Below are positions 15,766-24,840 of a stretch of 64,000 bases of DNA, one piece after another. Under the pieces are notes generated by a model. It saw only the letters and a list, made by a program, of their open reading frames with translations, searched no databases and was not told where the DNA came from. The translations under genes were made by a program, and so were the position numbers. The first letter of the stretch is position 1. Each line of letters starts with the position of its first letter. Source of the DNA: Nocardiopsis terrae (GTDB lineage Bacteria; Actinomycetota; Actinomycetes; Streptosporangiales; Streptosporangiaceae); NCBI RefSeq assembly GCF_014651695.1, contig NZ_BMXJ01000009.1, forward strand, positions 124,001 to 188,000. Reading direction: 5' to 3'.

Positions 15766-17478
15766 ATGGAACAGTCGGTACGCGGGAGAACCAAGCCACG
15801 GAAACCGTCCCGGATCCCCGGGCCCCCTCCCCCACAGGCGTCCCGGCTCCCCGCCGGACCGGCCGAGCCCGCGCCCGAGTACCCCCCGCGGCGGGTCGTG
15901 CGCCGGATCATGGTCGGCCTCGTCCTGGCGATGCTGACCTCGATGCTCACCAACTCGATCATCGGCACCGCCCTGCCGACGATCATGGGCGAGCTCGGCG
16001 GCCAGGACCGGTTGGCCTGGGTCGCCACGGCCGCCCTGTTGACCATGACCGCGTCCACACCGGTGTGGGGCAAGCTCTCCGACCTCTGGGGACGCAAACT
16101 CCTCTTCCAGATCGCCCTCGGCGTCTTCATCGCCGCCTCGCTCGCCGCCGGGTTCGCCCAGGACATCAACTGGCTGATCGCCGCCCGCGCCCTCCAGGGA
16201 CTGGGCGTCGGCGGCCTGGCCACCCTGCCCAACATCATCCTCGGCGACGTCGTCTCCCCCCGGGAGCGCGGCCGCTACAGCGGGCTGATCGGCATGGTCT
16301 TCGGCGTCTCCACCGTGCTCGGCCCCCTGGTCGGCGGTTTCCTCGTCGACAGCCCGCTCGGCTGGCGCTGGTGCTTCCTCATCACCGTTCCGCTCGCCGT
16401 GGTGGCGTTCTGCGTCATCCAGTTCATGTTCCGGATGCCGTTCACCCCGCGCCACAAGCCGTCCGTGGACTGGCTGGGGGCCGGTCTGATCTTCAGCGCC
16501 GCCAGCACGGTGATCGTCCTGATCAGCCTGGGCGGCACCCAGATCCCGTGGAACTCCCCGGCCGCGTACGCCATGGGCGCCGCCTCGGTGCTGCTGACCG
16601 CCGCCGCCGTCCTGGTCGAGCGCCGCGCGAAGGAACCGATCATCCCCGCCCGCCTGTTCCGCGACCGCACCTTCGTGCTGGCCTCGGTCGGCTCGGTGGC
16701 CGTGGGCATGATGATGTTCGGCCTGATCATCTACATGCCGCAGTACCTCCAGATGGTCCACGGCATGAGTCCGACCGTGTCCGGCCTGATGACCCTGCCC
16801 CTGGTGGGCTCGTTCCTGGTCACCTCGATCGGTTCCGGCTTCGCGGTGAGCGGGACCGGCCGGTGGAAGGCCTACCCGGTCGTCGGCATGGTGCTGTGCG
16901 TGCTCGGGTTCACCGTGCTGAGCCTGGCCCAGGTCGACCCCGGGCTGACCACGGTCGTCGCGGGGCAGATACTCGTGGGCCTCGGTTTCGGGCTCAACAT
17001 GCAACTCCTGCTGCTGGCCACCCAGAGTTCACTACCCGTGCGGGACCTCGCCTCCGGGACCGCCTCGGTCACCTTCTTCCGCAACCTGGGCGGTGCCGTG
17101 GGCGTGGCGGCCTTCGGCGCGGTGATGGTGAGCCGGCTCAACAGCGAACTCGCCGCCGCCGCCACCGCCGCACGGGAGCGCCTGGCCGTCGACGCCGCGA
17201 ACGGCACCGACTCCGGCGCCGAGGCGCTGGCGACCGGCCTGGAGGAGGCGGCCGATTCGGCGCAGGGCTCTCCGGAGCTGGTGCACTCGCTGCCCGAACC
17301 CGTACGCGAGGTGATCGTGGGCGCCTTCGACCACGCGATGCAGGGCGTGTTCGTGGCCGGGATCCCCGTCGCGGCGCTGGGCCTGGTGGCGGTGTCGTTC
17401 ATGAGGGGTGTGCCGCTGCGCGGCGGTCCCAGGAGGACGACGTCGGCCGGCGAAGCCGTGCCGGGGACTCAGAGGTAG
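15766..17478 (+). CDS. MFS drug exporter, DHA2/EmrB-QacA family (14 TM)
   Basis: 570 residues from the ATG at 15766, following a Pro/Arg-rich cytoplasmic start. In-frame upstream codons (TTG at 15712, near GAGGTGG) are possible. Helix 1 carries VLAMLTSMLTNSIIGTALPTIM. Loop 2-3 has the family motif GKLSDLWGRKLLFQIAL. The motif C-like GLIGMVFGVSTVLGPLVGGF marks a drug:proton antiporter. About 14 membrane segments follow. A large loop (about residues 460-510) and a C-terminal GAFDHAMQGVFVAGIPVAALGL are typical of DHA2 pumps. It probably exports a toxic compound under the divergent TetR. The last 10 bp overlap the convergent GNAT gene. Confidence 0.88.
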   Translation: MEQSVRGRTKPRKPSRIPGPPPPQASRLPAGPAEPAPEYPPRRVVRRIMVGLVLAMLTSMLTNSIIGTALPTIMGELGGQDRLAWVATAALLTMTASTPVWGKLSDLWGRKLLFQIALGVFIAASLAAGFAQDINWLIAARALQGLGVGGLATLPNIILGDVVSPRERGRYSGLIGMVFGVSTVLGPLVGGFLVDSPLGWRWCFLITVPLAVVAFCVIQFMFRMPFTPRHKPSVDWLGAGLIFSAASTVIVLISLGGTQIPWNSPAAYAMGAASVLLTAAAVLVERRAKEPIIPARLFRDRTFVLASVGSVAVGMMMFGLIIYMPQYLQMVHGMSPTVSGLMTLPLVGSFLVTSIGSGFAVSGTGRWKAYPVVGMVLCVLGFTVLSLAQVDPGLTTVVAGQILVGLGFGLNMQLLLLATQSSLPVRDLASGTASVTFFRNLGGAVGVAAFGAVMVSRLNSELAAAATAARERLAVDAANGTDSGAEALATGLEEAADSAQGSPELVHSLPEPVREVIVGAFDHAMQGVFVAGIPVAALGLVAVSFMRGVPLRGGPRRTTSAGEAVPGTQR

Positions 17479-17930
17479 CGGCGCAGGCCCGCGGACGACT
17501 CGTCGAAGCCCAGGGAGGCGTAGAAGCGGTGCGTCCCCTGGTGGACCTCGTAGGAGAGCAGCTCGACCTTGTAGCAGCCCGCACGCGTGGCGCGGTCCAG
17601 GGCGTCCTCCATGAGTGCCCGGCCGATGCCCTGGAGCCTGGTCTCGGGATCGACGACGAGGTTGTCGACCACCGCCCAGGGCTGGGCGTCGTGGGTCAGG
17701 TTGGCCACCACCAGCAGGTCCAGGGTCCCGATGATCTGCCCTCTGCGCTCCGCCACGAGGACGGTGCGGTCGGGGTCGTTCTCCATCCGGGTCCAGGCGC
17801 GTACAGCCGCTGAGGACATGCGAACGTGCGCGCTCTGCGTATGGGTGGTGTCACCGAGGTCGCGTAGGAGACGCAGGATCGCACCGAGGTCAGACCGTAT
17901 GGCCGCGCGTATCATCATGGCTGTCGGCAT
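17469..17930 (-). CDS. GNAT family N-acetyltransferase
   Basis: 153 residues. The fold is recognisable from IRAAIRSDLGAILRLLRDLG at the start, VLVAERRGQIIGTLDLLVV, the acetyl-CoA-binding stretch VVDNLVVDPETRLQGIGRALM, and the C-terminal GCYKVELLSYEVHQGTHRFY and SLGFDES. The acceptor substrate is unknown. It is convergent with the MFS gene (10-bp overlap) and probably monocistronic. The start at 17930 is the first of three nearby ATGs and none has a strong ribosome site. Confidence 0.85.
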   Translation of the reverse strand: MPTAMMIRAAIRSDLGAILRLLRDLGDTTHTQSAHVRMSSAAVRAWTRMENDPDRTVLVAERRGQIIGTLDLLVVANLTHDAQPWAVVDNLVVDPETRLQGIGRALMEDALDRATRAGCYKVELLSYEVHQGTHRFYASLGFDESSAGLRRYL

Positions 17931-17987
17931 CGTAGCCGACAGCCTGCGACAAGGCGGACGTCACCCCACAACTGACCACAAAGCACC

Positions 17988-18045
17988 GGGGCGGGACCGG
18001 TCTGGTCCCGCCCCCGTATCGTGACGGGCGGAGCTCCGCCCGTCA
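17988..18045. terminator. double hairpin after the DivIVA gene
   Basis: First hairpin: GGGGCGGGACC (17988-17998) pairs with GGTCCCGCCCC (18004-18014), an 11-bp stem with a 5-nt loop. Second: a perfect 24-nt palindrome at 18022-18045 (TGACGGGCGGAG and its complement) that includes the TGA stop of the DivIVA gene. Together they look like a strong terminator for the minus strand. Confidence 0.65.
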
Positions 18046-19320
18046 GGGCTTACGGATGACCCGAACGCCCTCGTCGCCCATGGGCGGCTGCTGAGGACCC
18101 TCCGGTCGCCGGTAGACACCGGTGATGCCCGGGTCACCGCCGTCCTCGTCGGCGGGCGGGACCGCCGGGGGCTGCTGCGGACCGCTCTGCTGCTGGTGGG
18201 CCTGCGGCTGTCCGCCCGGGGCCGGGCCGGTGAAGCGGGCGCCCTGCGGGGGCTGCGCGGCCGCGGTCCTGGGGTCGCCGCCCTTGCCCTCGTCCTGCTG
18301 CGCCTCCGGCTTCGGGCCCTCCTGCTTGGCCTGGTCGGGCTTGGGTACCGGCTTGATGCGCACCGTCGCCTCGTCCGACTCCTGCTGGAGCGGGGGAAGC
18401 TTGGCGGTGGCCTCGTCCTTCTCCGGCTGTGCAGCGGGCTTGGCGGCCTCAGGAGCCCTGTTCTCCGAACCCTTGTTCTCAGCGGTCTTGTTCTCCGGAG
18501 CCCGGCCCTGGGCCGCCTTGTCCTCCGGGGCCCCGTTCTCCGGTGCCCTGCCCTCGGGCCTGGCTGCCGGCTTGGCCTGGCCGGGGTTCTGCTGGCCCGG
18601 GTTCTGCTGGCCGGAGTCGCGCTTCTCCCCGGGAGCCTCAGCCGGGGCGGACGCCGCGTCCTCGCGGGACAGGCCCGTCTCCAGGGCACCGGCCCGGTCC
18701 TCGGCCGCGACCAGGTCGGCCAGGGTGGAGTGCATGTCCTTCAGGCGGCGCAGCGCCTCGGCGTGCGTGGCCGTCAGTGTGGCCAGACGGCGGTCCGCCG
18801 TGTCGTGGATCTTCTTGGCCCTGGCCTCCGCCTCGCTCAGACGGCGGTCGCCCTCCTGCTTGGCCTGCTCCCGGAGCTGGTCCGCCTCCTTCTTGGCGCC
18901 GGCGACCATCTCGTTGGCCTCGGTGCGCGCGGAGGAGACGATCCGCTCGGCGTGCTCCTCGGAGTCCTTGCGGTGCTTGGCGACCTCTTCCTGGGCCTTC
19001 TTCTGGGCCTCCTTCACCTCGGCCTCGACCCGGGAGCGACGCTCCTTGGCCTCTTCCTCGGCTATCCGGAGGATCTCCGCCATGCGCTCGCTGATCTGCT
19101 CGTGCTCAGGTTTGACCTGGGCCTTCTCCCGAGCGATCGCGAGGTCGCGCTTGTACTGTTCCAGCTCGTCGTCCATCCGCTGGAGACGCTCGCGGAGGTC
19201 CTTGAACTGGTTGTCCATTCGGACGTAGTAGTCGTCGACGTGCGCCTTGTCGTAGCCGCCCTTGCGCACTGTCGGGAACCTGTCTTGCTGCAGTCCGCCG
19301 CCCGGCAACATATCGCTCAT
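18043..19320 (-). CDS. DivIVA-domain coiled-coil protein (cell-pole/wall growth type)
   Basis: 425 residues. The N-terminus has the DivIVA-like membrane-binding element FPTVRKGGYDKAHVDDYYVRM, then a long charged coiled coil (about residues 35-200) rich in KEAQKKAQEEVAKHRK-type heptads. The C-terminal ~200 residues are low in structure: Pro/Gln/Glu-rich with near-repeats of NPGQQ and of ENK/ENRAPE type, ending near EGVRVIRKP. DivIVA-family proteins organise polar growth and septation in actinomycetes. The long disordered tail resembles other filament-type actinobacterial coiled-coil proteins. This is probably a paralogue and not the wag31/divIVA gene, which normally lies in the ftsZ region. 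Confidence 0.78.
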   Translation of the reverse strand: MSDMLPGGGLQQDRFPTVRKGGYDKAHVDDYYVRMDNQFKDLRERLQRMDDELEQYKRDLAIAREKAQVKPEHEQISERMAEILRIAEEEAKERRSRVEAEVKEAQKKAQEEVAKHRKDSEEHAERIVSSARTEANEMVAGAKKEADQLREQAKQEGDRRLSEAEARAKKIHDTADRRLATLTATHAEALRRLKDMHSTLADLVAAEDRAGALETGLSREDAASAPAEAPGEKRDSGQQNPGQQNPGQAKPAARPEGRAPENGAPEDKAAQGRAPENKTAENKGSENRAPEAAKPAAQPEKDEATAKLPPLQQESDEATVRIKPVPKPDQAKQEGPKPEAQQDEGKGGDPRTAAAQPPQGARFTGPAPGGQPQAHQQQSGPQQPPAVPPADEDGGDPGITGVYRRPEGPQQPPMGDEGVRVIRKP

Positions 19321-19687
19321 GTGCCCTTCATGTCCTTAACACCGTTGACTGCGCGTCGCAGATGGTGAGAGTAGCCCCGTACCCATTTGTCACAGAAACA
19401 CCCGTCGGACCCGTGCAGTGAGGTTGGCCCGAGGATGCCTTTTCGTGCTCCGGTTCGGCGCGATGAGGGGCACCGGCCGAGAGCGGAGCGTAACGCCGTG
19501 GACACCGTCCAGACGACCAAGGTAGACACGCGCTGCGCCTGAGCGTCAAGAGTCCTGACAGGTACATCGCCGTGCGGACCCTGGTCACGTTCTTACTAAG
19601 GTATGCGCGATCATCCCCGTACGGGGGCAGAGCGGTCAACTTCCCGCACTCCGGCCCTCGGGGACCTACGTTTGAGAGGACCGTGAC
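19321..19687. other. divergent intergenic region, no gene seen
   Basis: 367 bp between the DivIVA and gamma-carbonic anhydrase genes; it must hold both promoters. It contains a perfect 12-nt palindrome CCCCGTACGGGG at 19615-19626. I could not place -35/-10 boxes with confidence. Confidence 0.4.
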
Positions 19688-20251
19688 ATGGGCAGCGCGA
19701 CGGACGGACCGGCGGCGGAACAGGCCCCCGGGCCGTGGATCGGCGGGGCTCCCTTCGGTGAACCGGAGATCCATCCCACCGCCTGGATCGCCCCCGGGGC
19801 GGTCGTGGTGGGACGCGTCCGGCTGGGCCCCCGGAGCAGTGTCTGGTACGGGTCGGTCCTTCGCGCCGACACCGAGGACATCGTGGTGGGTGAGCGGGTC
19901 AACATCCAGGACCAGTGCGGTCTGCACTCCGACCCCGGCCAGCCGGCGATCCTGCACGACGACGTGAGCCTGGGCCACAAGGCGATGGTGCACGGTGCGA
20001 TCGTGGAGGAGGGCGCGCTCATCGGCATCGGGGCGATCGTGCTGGGCGGCGCCCGGGTGGGCAGGGGCGCGCTGGTCGCCGCGGGCTCGCTGGTGCCGCC
20101 CGGCAAGACCGTCCCCCCGGACACCCTCTGGGCGGGCCTGCCCGGCAAGGTCGTCCGGGAACTGAACGACGACGACCGCCTCGTGCTGGAGCACACCCCC
20201 AGCGCCTACGCGGGCTACGCCGTCCAGCACCAGGACGTCACCTGGCGCTGA
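19688..20251 (+). CDS. gamma-class carbonic anhydrase family protein
   Basis: 187 residues; ATG at 19688 with AGGA upstream. It is a left-handed beta-helix built of hexapeptide repeats (AWIAPGAVVVGRVRLGPRSS, SVWYGSVLRAD, VVGERVNIQDQ). Three His that normally bind the metal are present in CGLH, SLGHKAMVHG. WAGLPGKVVREL and a short helix close the protein, as in YrdA/CaiE-like family members. It may hydrate CO2 or be a catalytically weak relative. It forms trimers in the cytoplasm (family knowledge). It appears to be a single gene. Confidence 0.87.
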   Translation: MGSATDGPAAEQAPGPWIGGAPFGEPEIHPTAWIAPGAVVVGRVRLGPRSSVWYGSVLRADTEDIVVGERVNIQDQCGLHSDPGQPAILHDDVSLGHKAMVHGAIVEEGALIGIGAIVLGGARVGRGALVAAGSLVPPGKTVPPDTLWAGLPGKVVRELNDDDRLVLEHTPSAYAGYAVQHQDVTWR

Positions 20252-20542
20252 CCCGCGCGCGTCCCCGGACCGCGTCCGCACAGCGGTCCCGTGCACCGGC
20301 CCCGCGACCATGGCCCTCTCGGGGGGAGCCTGCGCACCCCTCCCCCGAGGGGGCCACCGGCCTCTGGCTAACCCGGGTGGGCGGGCCACTGGTCCACAAG
20401 AGTCATGCGCCCCGGACGCCCCCGGACGTAACCTGGGGGTCCTCTCGCCCTGTGGGAACGGTTCCGTCGCGCCCGCGCCCACAACGCCCCGCGCAGGGGC
20501 TGCCGTCCTGTCCTGCGACGCCTTTGTCCCGGGAGGTGAGTG

Positions 20543-21040
20543 GTGGCGAGTACCCCGGGTCTGCGCAACCGTCTCCACGACCACGTCGCCCTGGACGAGA
20601 TCGAACTCTACGCCGAGGTCCTCATCGCCGTGGCCGACACCGACCACGCGCTCAGCCCCGCCGAGCTCGACCGGGCCCTCGGGCTCACCACGGGACCCGG
20701 GGCCTCCGCTCCCCCCGCGGTATCGGCGGAGGACGTCCACCCGCACGGCCCGCCGACAGGCGACCCCCCGGACGGCGAGGTCCAGGCCCCGCCCAGGCCC
20801 CGCGACCCCGCCCGTCCCGAAGAAGGGGCGCGAGGCGAAGAGCCGGAGGAGACGGCGCCGCGCGACCCCGGACCGCTGGAGGAGGTCAGCCAGGGCCGGC
20901 ACCCCGATCCCGCGGTGCCACCGCGTACCGGTCACCGCCCCGCGACCGTCGTCCTGCCCGCCCACGGCACCGGCTCCGACACCAGGCCGCCGCACCCCAG
21001 GTGCGAACCGTTCCTCCCCTGGTACGTCCGGCACACCTGA
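20543..21040 (+). CDS. hypothetical protein with conserved helical N-terminus
   Basis: 165 residues. GTG at 20543 is chosen because GGGAGG lies 6 nt upstream; a GTG one codon earlier is also open. The first 55 residues form a compact helical pattern (LRNRLHDHVALDEIELYAEV, LIAVADTDHALSPAELDRALGL), with the ALDEIELY...ALSPAELDRALGL layout recalling small streptomycete proteins of unknown function. The remaining 110 residues are Pro/Arg/Gly-rich and probably disordered. The role is unknown. The upstream 290 bp holds no gene that I can see. Confidence 0.5.
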   Translation: MASTPGLRNRLHDHVALDEIELYAEVLIAVADTDHALSPAELDRALGLTTGPGASAPPAVSAEDVHPHGPPTGDPPDGEVQAPPRPRDPARPEEGARGEEPEETAPRDPGPLEEVSQGRHPDPAVPPRTGHRPATVVLPAHGTGSDTRPPHPRCEPFLPWYVRHT

Positions 21041-21208
21041 GGGGCCCGGGCCGCCCGACCCGGGCCCGGCCCACCGCGGCACGCCCCGCTCCGGCCGGAA
21101 ACGGCCCGATCCGGCCACGTCGATCCCGCTCCGCGTGCGGTCGCACCGGGTACTGCCCCTCTGGGCCCCGGGGCCCGGGGAACGGCCAGCACCCTTTCAG
21201 GAGCCAGA

Positions 21209-21964
21209 ATGAACACAGCACCCGAACGGACCGCGCACGAGGAGGACAGCGCCTCCGGCGTCCGCCGCCGACGGCCTGACGAGAACGGCACCGACAGCAC
21301 CCGCCGTACCGCCCTCACGGTCGCTCTTGCGGTGACCTTTCTCTTTCTCCTGGTCACGGCGGTCGGTCTCATCTGGTTCCTCTCCGAACAGAACCCGGGG
21401 TCCGGCGCGGGGACCGCCCCGGCCGCCAGCGGGGACGAAAGCACCCAGGAGGCCGGGGAGGACGGTACCGCCGGTCCGGGCACGGGGCCCGACGGGGAGG
21501 GCGCCGTCACCGACCCCAGGGCGGGACTGGCCTACGACCTGCCCGGCGAGGGCTGGGAACGTCTCGGCGACGACCAGGTCCCGGCGGAGTACTCCTCGTA
21601 CGCGGTGTACGGGTCCGCGGACGACCCGGACGCGATCATCGTCACCGGGACCGAGGACCTCGGTTCCCTGGAACCCGTCGCGGTCTCCGGGGCCCGCATG
21701 GCCGTGGACATGGTCGACGACCTGGTCACCGACGGCGGCGACGTGTGGGCCGAACCGTCCGGGGAGACCGAGGTGGACGGCCTGCCCGCCTTCGGCGCCA
21801 CCATGGGCAGCGACTCCGGGAACGGTGCGGACGCCTACGGCCGGTTCCTGGTGGTCGAACTCGCCGGGGGCAAGGGCGCCTTCGTGCTCGGCCTCAACAC
21901 CGGCGGCACGGACGAGGCCACCGAGGGCATCGACGCCGCCCTCTCCTCGGTCAGGGTCCTCTGA
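21209..21964 (+). CDS. single-pass membrane protein with extracellular domain, function unknown
   Basis: 251 residues; ATG at 21209, with TCAGGAG 7 nt upstream. There is a short basic cytoplasmic start (about 35 residues), one membrane helix (TALTVALAVTFLFLLVTAVGLIWFL), an acidic Gly/Thr/Glu linker, then a ~150-residue extracellular domain starting at GLAYDLPGEGWERLGDDQVP. The domain resembles small extracytoplasmic domains of actinobacterial unknown proteins (a PsbP/LpqN-like fold is possible but not shown). It is convergent with the tandem histidine kinase, with a gap of 30 bp. Confidence 0.6.
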   Translation: MNTAPERTAHEEDSASGVRRRRPDENGTDSTRRTALTVALAVTFLFLLVTAVGLIWFLSEQNPGSGAGTAPAASGDESTQEAGEDGTAGPGTGPDGEGAVTDPRAGLAYDLPGEGWERLGDDQVPAEYSSYAVYGSADDPDAIIVTGTEDLGSLEPVAVSGARMAVDMVDDLVTDGGDVWAEPSGETEVDGLPAFGATMGSDSGNGADAYGRFLVVELAGGKGAFVLGLNTGGTDEATEGIDAALSSVRVL

Positions 21965-21994
21965 GCACGCCTGTCGGGCCGAAGGGCCGACGGA

Positions 21995-24652
21995 TCACAG
22001 CGGGATGATCGCGCGGAGCAGGAAGCCGCCGTCCCTGGTCCGGGACCCGGACAACGCTCCGCCGCCCAGGGCGACGCGCTCGGACAGGCCGGCCAGCCCG
22101 TTGCCGCCGGAGCGCTCCGCGCCCTCCCCCTTCGCACGGTCGTTGTGGACCTCCACGACCAACTGCCTCAGCCCGTCGTCGCCCTCCCGGGCGAGCGTGA
22201 AACTGATCTGGCACGCCTCGGCCTCACTGTGCCGCAGGACGTTCGTGCCGCCCTCACGCACCACCCAGGCGGCCAGTTCGGCGACCTCCGGCGGCAGCTC
22301 CAGCCCGTCCAGACCGGTGACCTCCGCCCTGGTACCGCCCGAGCCGAGGACGGCCGCGACCGCGTCCACCTCACCCCTCAGATCGACCTCCCGGTACCCG
22401 CTGACCGCGGACCTCACCTGTTGGAGCGCCTGACGGGCCAGGGCCTGGACCTCCGCGATCTCGGTGCCCGCCCGTTCGGGGGCCCGGTCCACGAGCCGCC
22501 CGGCCAGCTGGGCCTTGACCGACAGGGCCGAGAGGCTGTGCCCGAGCAGGTCGTGCATGTCCCGGGCGAACCGGAGCCTCTCCTGGGTCACCGCCAACCG
22601 GGCGCGGGCCCGCTGCCCGGCGACCGCCTCACGGCTGATGTCCCACAGCCAGACCGTGCCGAGCGTGGCTGTCACCTGGAGCAGCGCGGCGGCGGCCGCG
22701 GCCAGCCAGACCAGACCGTAGAGGAGGGGGTCGACCTCGCCCGGGTCGAAGAAGGTCGGGATCAGCGGCAGGGGGGACAGCAGGAGCAGGAGGGTGACCA
22801 GGAGCCCGGACCGGCGCGAGGTGAAGAAGATCCCGGTCCCCCACCAGACCCCGATCATGACCAGGGTCAGGATCGGGGAGCGCAGGAACACGGCTGCCGT
22901 CAGCAGCAGCACCACAGAGGTCCAGAAGAGCTTCGGGCTCGGCTGCCGGTTACCGCCCACCCGCTCCCGGAGCAGCCGGACCAGGAGGACGGCGACCGCC
23001 ACCGCCAGAGCCGTGCCCACCGCCGAACGCCACAACGGCACGCCGAGCTGGAGACTGATGAGGACGTCTCCGAAGGCCAGGGCGACCAGGATCAGGCCGT
23101 TCAGGCCGATCGTCCCCATGATGATGCGCCGGGCGATCCGGACCCGTCGGTCGTCGGCCGTGCCGCCGGGGTCGGCGCCCTCCCCCCGCAGGGCATCCGT
23201 TTCCGGGCCCTTCAGTGGAGGGGCGGCTGGCCCGGGGACATCCCCGCCGGGGTCCACGGCAGCTGTTGCGGCGGTGGACCCCGGCGGGGGCGCGTGCCCG
23301 GTCCGGCGGTCCGGTACGGCGATCGGGGCCGGGCCGCGCACACCGTCCTCCGGGAGGACCGGCCCGTCGGGCAGCGGGAGGGCGGCCCTGAGCAGGAAGC
23401 CGCCGTCATCGGTCCGGGCCGCCGTCAGGGTGCCCCCCGCCCCGTCGATCCGTTCGGTGAGCCCGGCCAGCCCGCTGCCGGAGTCCGCTCCGTCCCGCCC
23501 GCCCTTCCGGGCCCTGTCGTTGAACACCTCCACGACGACTTCCCGGCGCCCGTCCCCGGACGGCTCCAACACGGAGAAGGCGATCCGGCAGCGATGGGCA
23601 CGGCTGTGCCGCAGGACGTTCGTGCCGCCCTCACGCACCACCCAGGCGGCCAGGGCGGAGGTGTCCGACGGCAGCCGGAGGCCGTCGAGACCGGTGACGG
23701 TGGTGGCGGTCCCGTTGGCTTCCAGGACCGCGCGGACCGAGCGCACCTCGGTGCCGAGGTCGATGTCGCGGTACCCCCGGACCACCGAGCGCAGCTGCCG
23801 CAGTGTCGTCCTGGCCAGGTCGTGGACCCGGCCGACCTCCGCCTTCGCCTCTTCGGGATCGGTCCGCAGGAGCCCGCCGGCCCGCCGTGCGCCGAGTTCC
23901 AGCGAGCCGAGTTCGTGCCCCAGCAGTTCCCGGATGTCGTTGGTGAAGCGGAGCCGTTCCCCGTCCACCGCCAACCGGGCCCGGGCCTGCTCCCCCTCGA
24001 CCGCCTCCCGGATCCGGTCCCACAGCCAGACGGTGTACAGCAGGCTCAGCCACACGAGGAGGCCCCAGAGGACCGTGACGACGCCGTGCCCCAGCAGGCT
24101 GAGGAGGGAGACGTCCCGGGGCGAGACGAGAGCGCTCACCCACGGCAGTGCCGCCAGGAGGAGTGTGGGGGGCAGGAGCCGTCCCCTGGGCACCAGGCAG
24201 GCGACGATGGCCCACGTGCTGGCGCAGATGAAGAAGACGTTGGGGATGTACCACAGGAGGAGGGCGACCACGGCGAGCAGGGCGAACGTGCTCCGGTAGA
24301 GGCGCCGGTCCGGGGTCCGCGCCCCGTCCAGCCGGTCCCGGATCATCCGGAACGTCGCCGCCGAGCACAGGACCGCGGCGAGGAGCACCGCGAGGGCGCG
24401 GGCCGCGGTGAGCAGCTCCGGCTGGTCGGCCGGGGTCTCCAGCTCCGCCAGCAGCCCGGACGCGGCCCAGGTGGGGATCACCAGGGGGAAGAGCGCCGTA
24501 CTCCACAGGCACAGCGTCCGGGCCCGGCGGACCCTGCGGGTGAAGCGCCTGCTCGCCTCCGACGGGGAGAGCCCCTCCGCGTCCCCCGGACCGGGCCGGT
24601 TCCCGGGGCCGGGTGGCGCCGTCTCCACCGCACCAGCACCGTGGTTCACCAC
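21995..24652 (-). CDS. tandem (duplicated) sensor histidine kinase, first unit lacking phospho-acceptor His
   Basis: 885 residues; GTG at 24652 with GGGAGG 5 nt upstream. Two full kinase units lie in line. Unit 1: about five membrane helices (residues 45-210), a HisKA_3-type helix at 220-300 and an ATPase domain at 320-428 (REGGTNVLRHS, GSGLAGLTERI). Unit 2: membrane helices 505-670, HisKA_3 at 680-750 and ATPase at 780-885 (REGGTNVLRHS, GNGLAGLSERV). In unit 2 the phospho-site is intact (RFARDMHDLLGHSL, His700). In unit 1 the same place reads RFTNDIRELLGHEL, with Arg241 in place of His. So unit 1 can bind ATP but should not autophosphorylate in cis. No response regulator is adjacent. The next genes upstream encode an ABC exporter that it may control (inference). 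Confidence 0.85.
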   Translation of the reverse strand: MVNHGAGAVETAPPGPGNRPGPGDAEGLSPSEASRRFTRRVRRARTLCLWSTALFPLVIPTWAASGLLAELETPADQPELLTAARALAVLLAAVLCSAATFRMIRDRLDGARTPDRRLYRSTFALLAVVALLLWYIPNVFFICASTWAIVACLVPRGRLLPPTLLLAALPWVSALVSPRDVSLLSLLGHGVVTVLWGLLVWLSLLYTVWLWDRIREAVEGEQARARLAVDGERLRFTNDIRELLGHELGSLELGARRAGGLLRTDPEEAKAEVGRVHDLARTTLRQLRSVVRGYRDIDLGTEVRSVRAVLEANGTATTVTGLDGLRLPSDTSALAAWVVREGGTNVLRHSRAHRCRIAFSVLEPSGDGRREVVVEVFNDRARKGGRDGADSGSGLAGLTERIDGAGGTLTAARTDDGGFLLRAALPLPDGPVLPEDGVRGPAPIAVPDRRTGHAPPPGSTAATAAVDPGGDVPGPAAPPLKGPETDALRGEGADPGGTADDRRVRIARRIIMGTIGLNGLILVALAFGDVLISLQLGVPLWRSAVGTALAVAVAVLLVRLLRERVGGNRQPSPKLFWTSVVLLLTAAVFLRSPILTLVMIGVWWGTGIFFTSRRSGLLVTLLLLLSPLPLIPTFFDPGEVDPLLYGLVWLAAAAAALLQVTATLGTVWLWDISREAVAGQRARARLAVTQERLRFARDMHDLLGHSLSALSVKAQLAGRLVDRAPERAGTEIAEVQALARQALQQVRSAVSGYREVDLRGEVDAVAAVLGSGGTRAEVTGLDGLELPPEVAELAAWVVREGGTNVLRHSEAEACQISFTLAREGDDGLRQLVVEVHNDRAKGEGAERSGGNGLAGLSERVALGGGALSGSRTRDGGFLLRAIIPL

Positions 24653-24840
24653 GTCCGCCTCCCTGCGCCGTCAGTAGGTCGGTGCCGGGCGGTCCCGGCA
24701 GCGCTCCCCTTCACGTTAGAGCGCGGCGGGCCCTTCCGGGCGTTGTCCACAGCCCGGTCCTGTTCCGGCCCCGTCCCTCGGTACGGCCGTGCCGGGGCAC
24801 CCGGTACGGGGCGCCCCGGCGCGAGTGTTCCGGAACCGCC

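Noticed and set aside
15708-15766. ATG at 15708 just after the -10 as a leaderless start for the MFS gene
   Set aside because: It is out of frame with the transporter; the frame it opens has no protein-like content.
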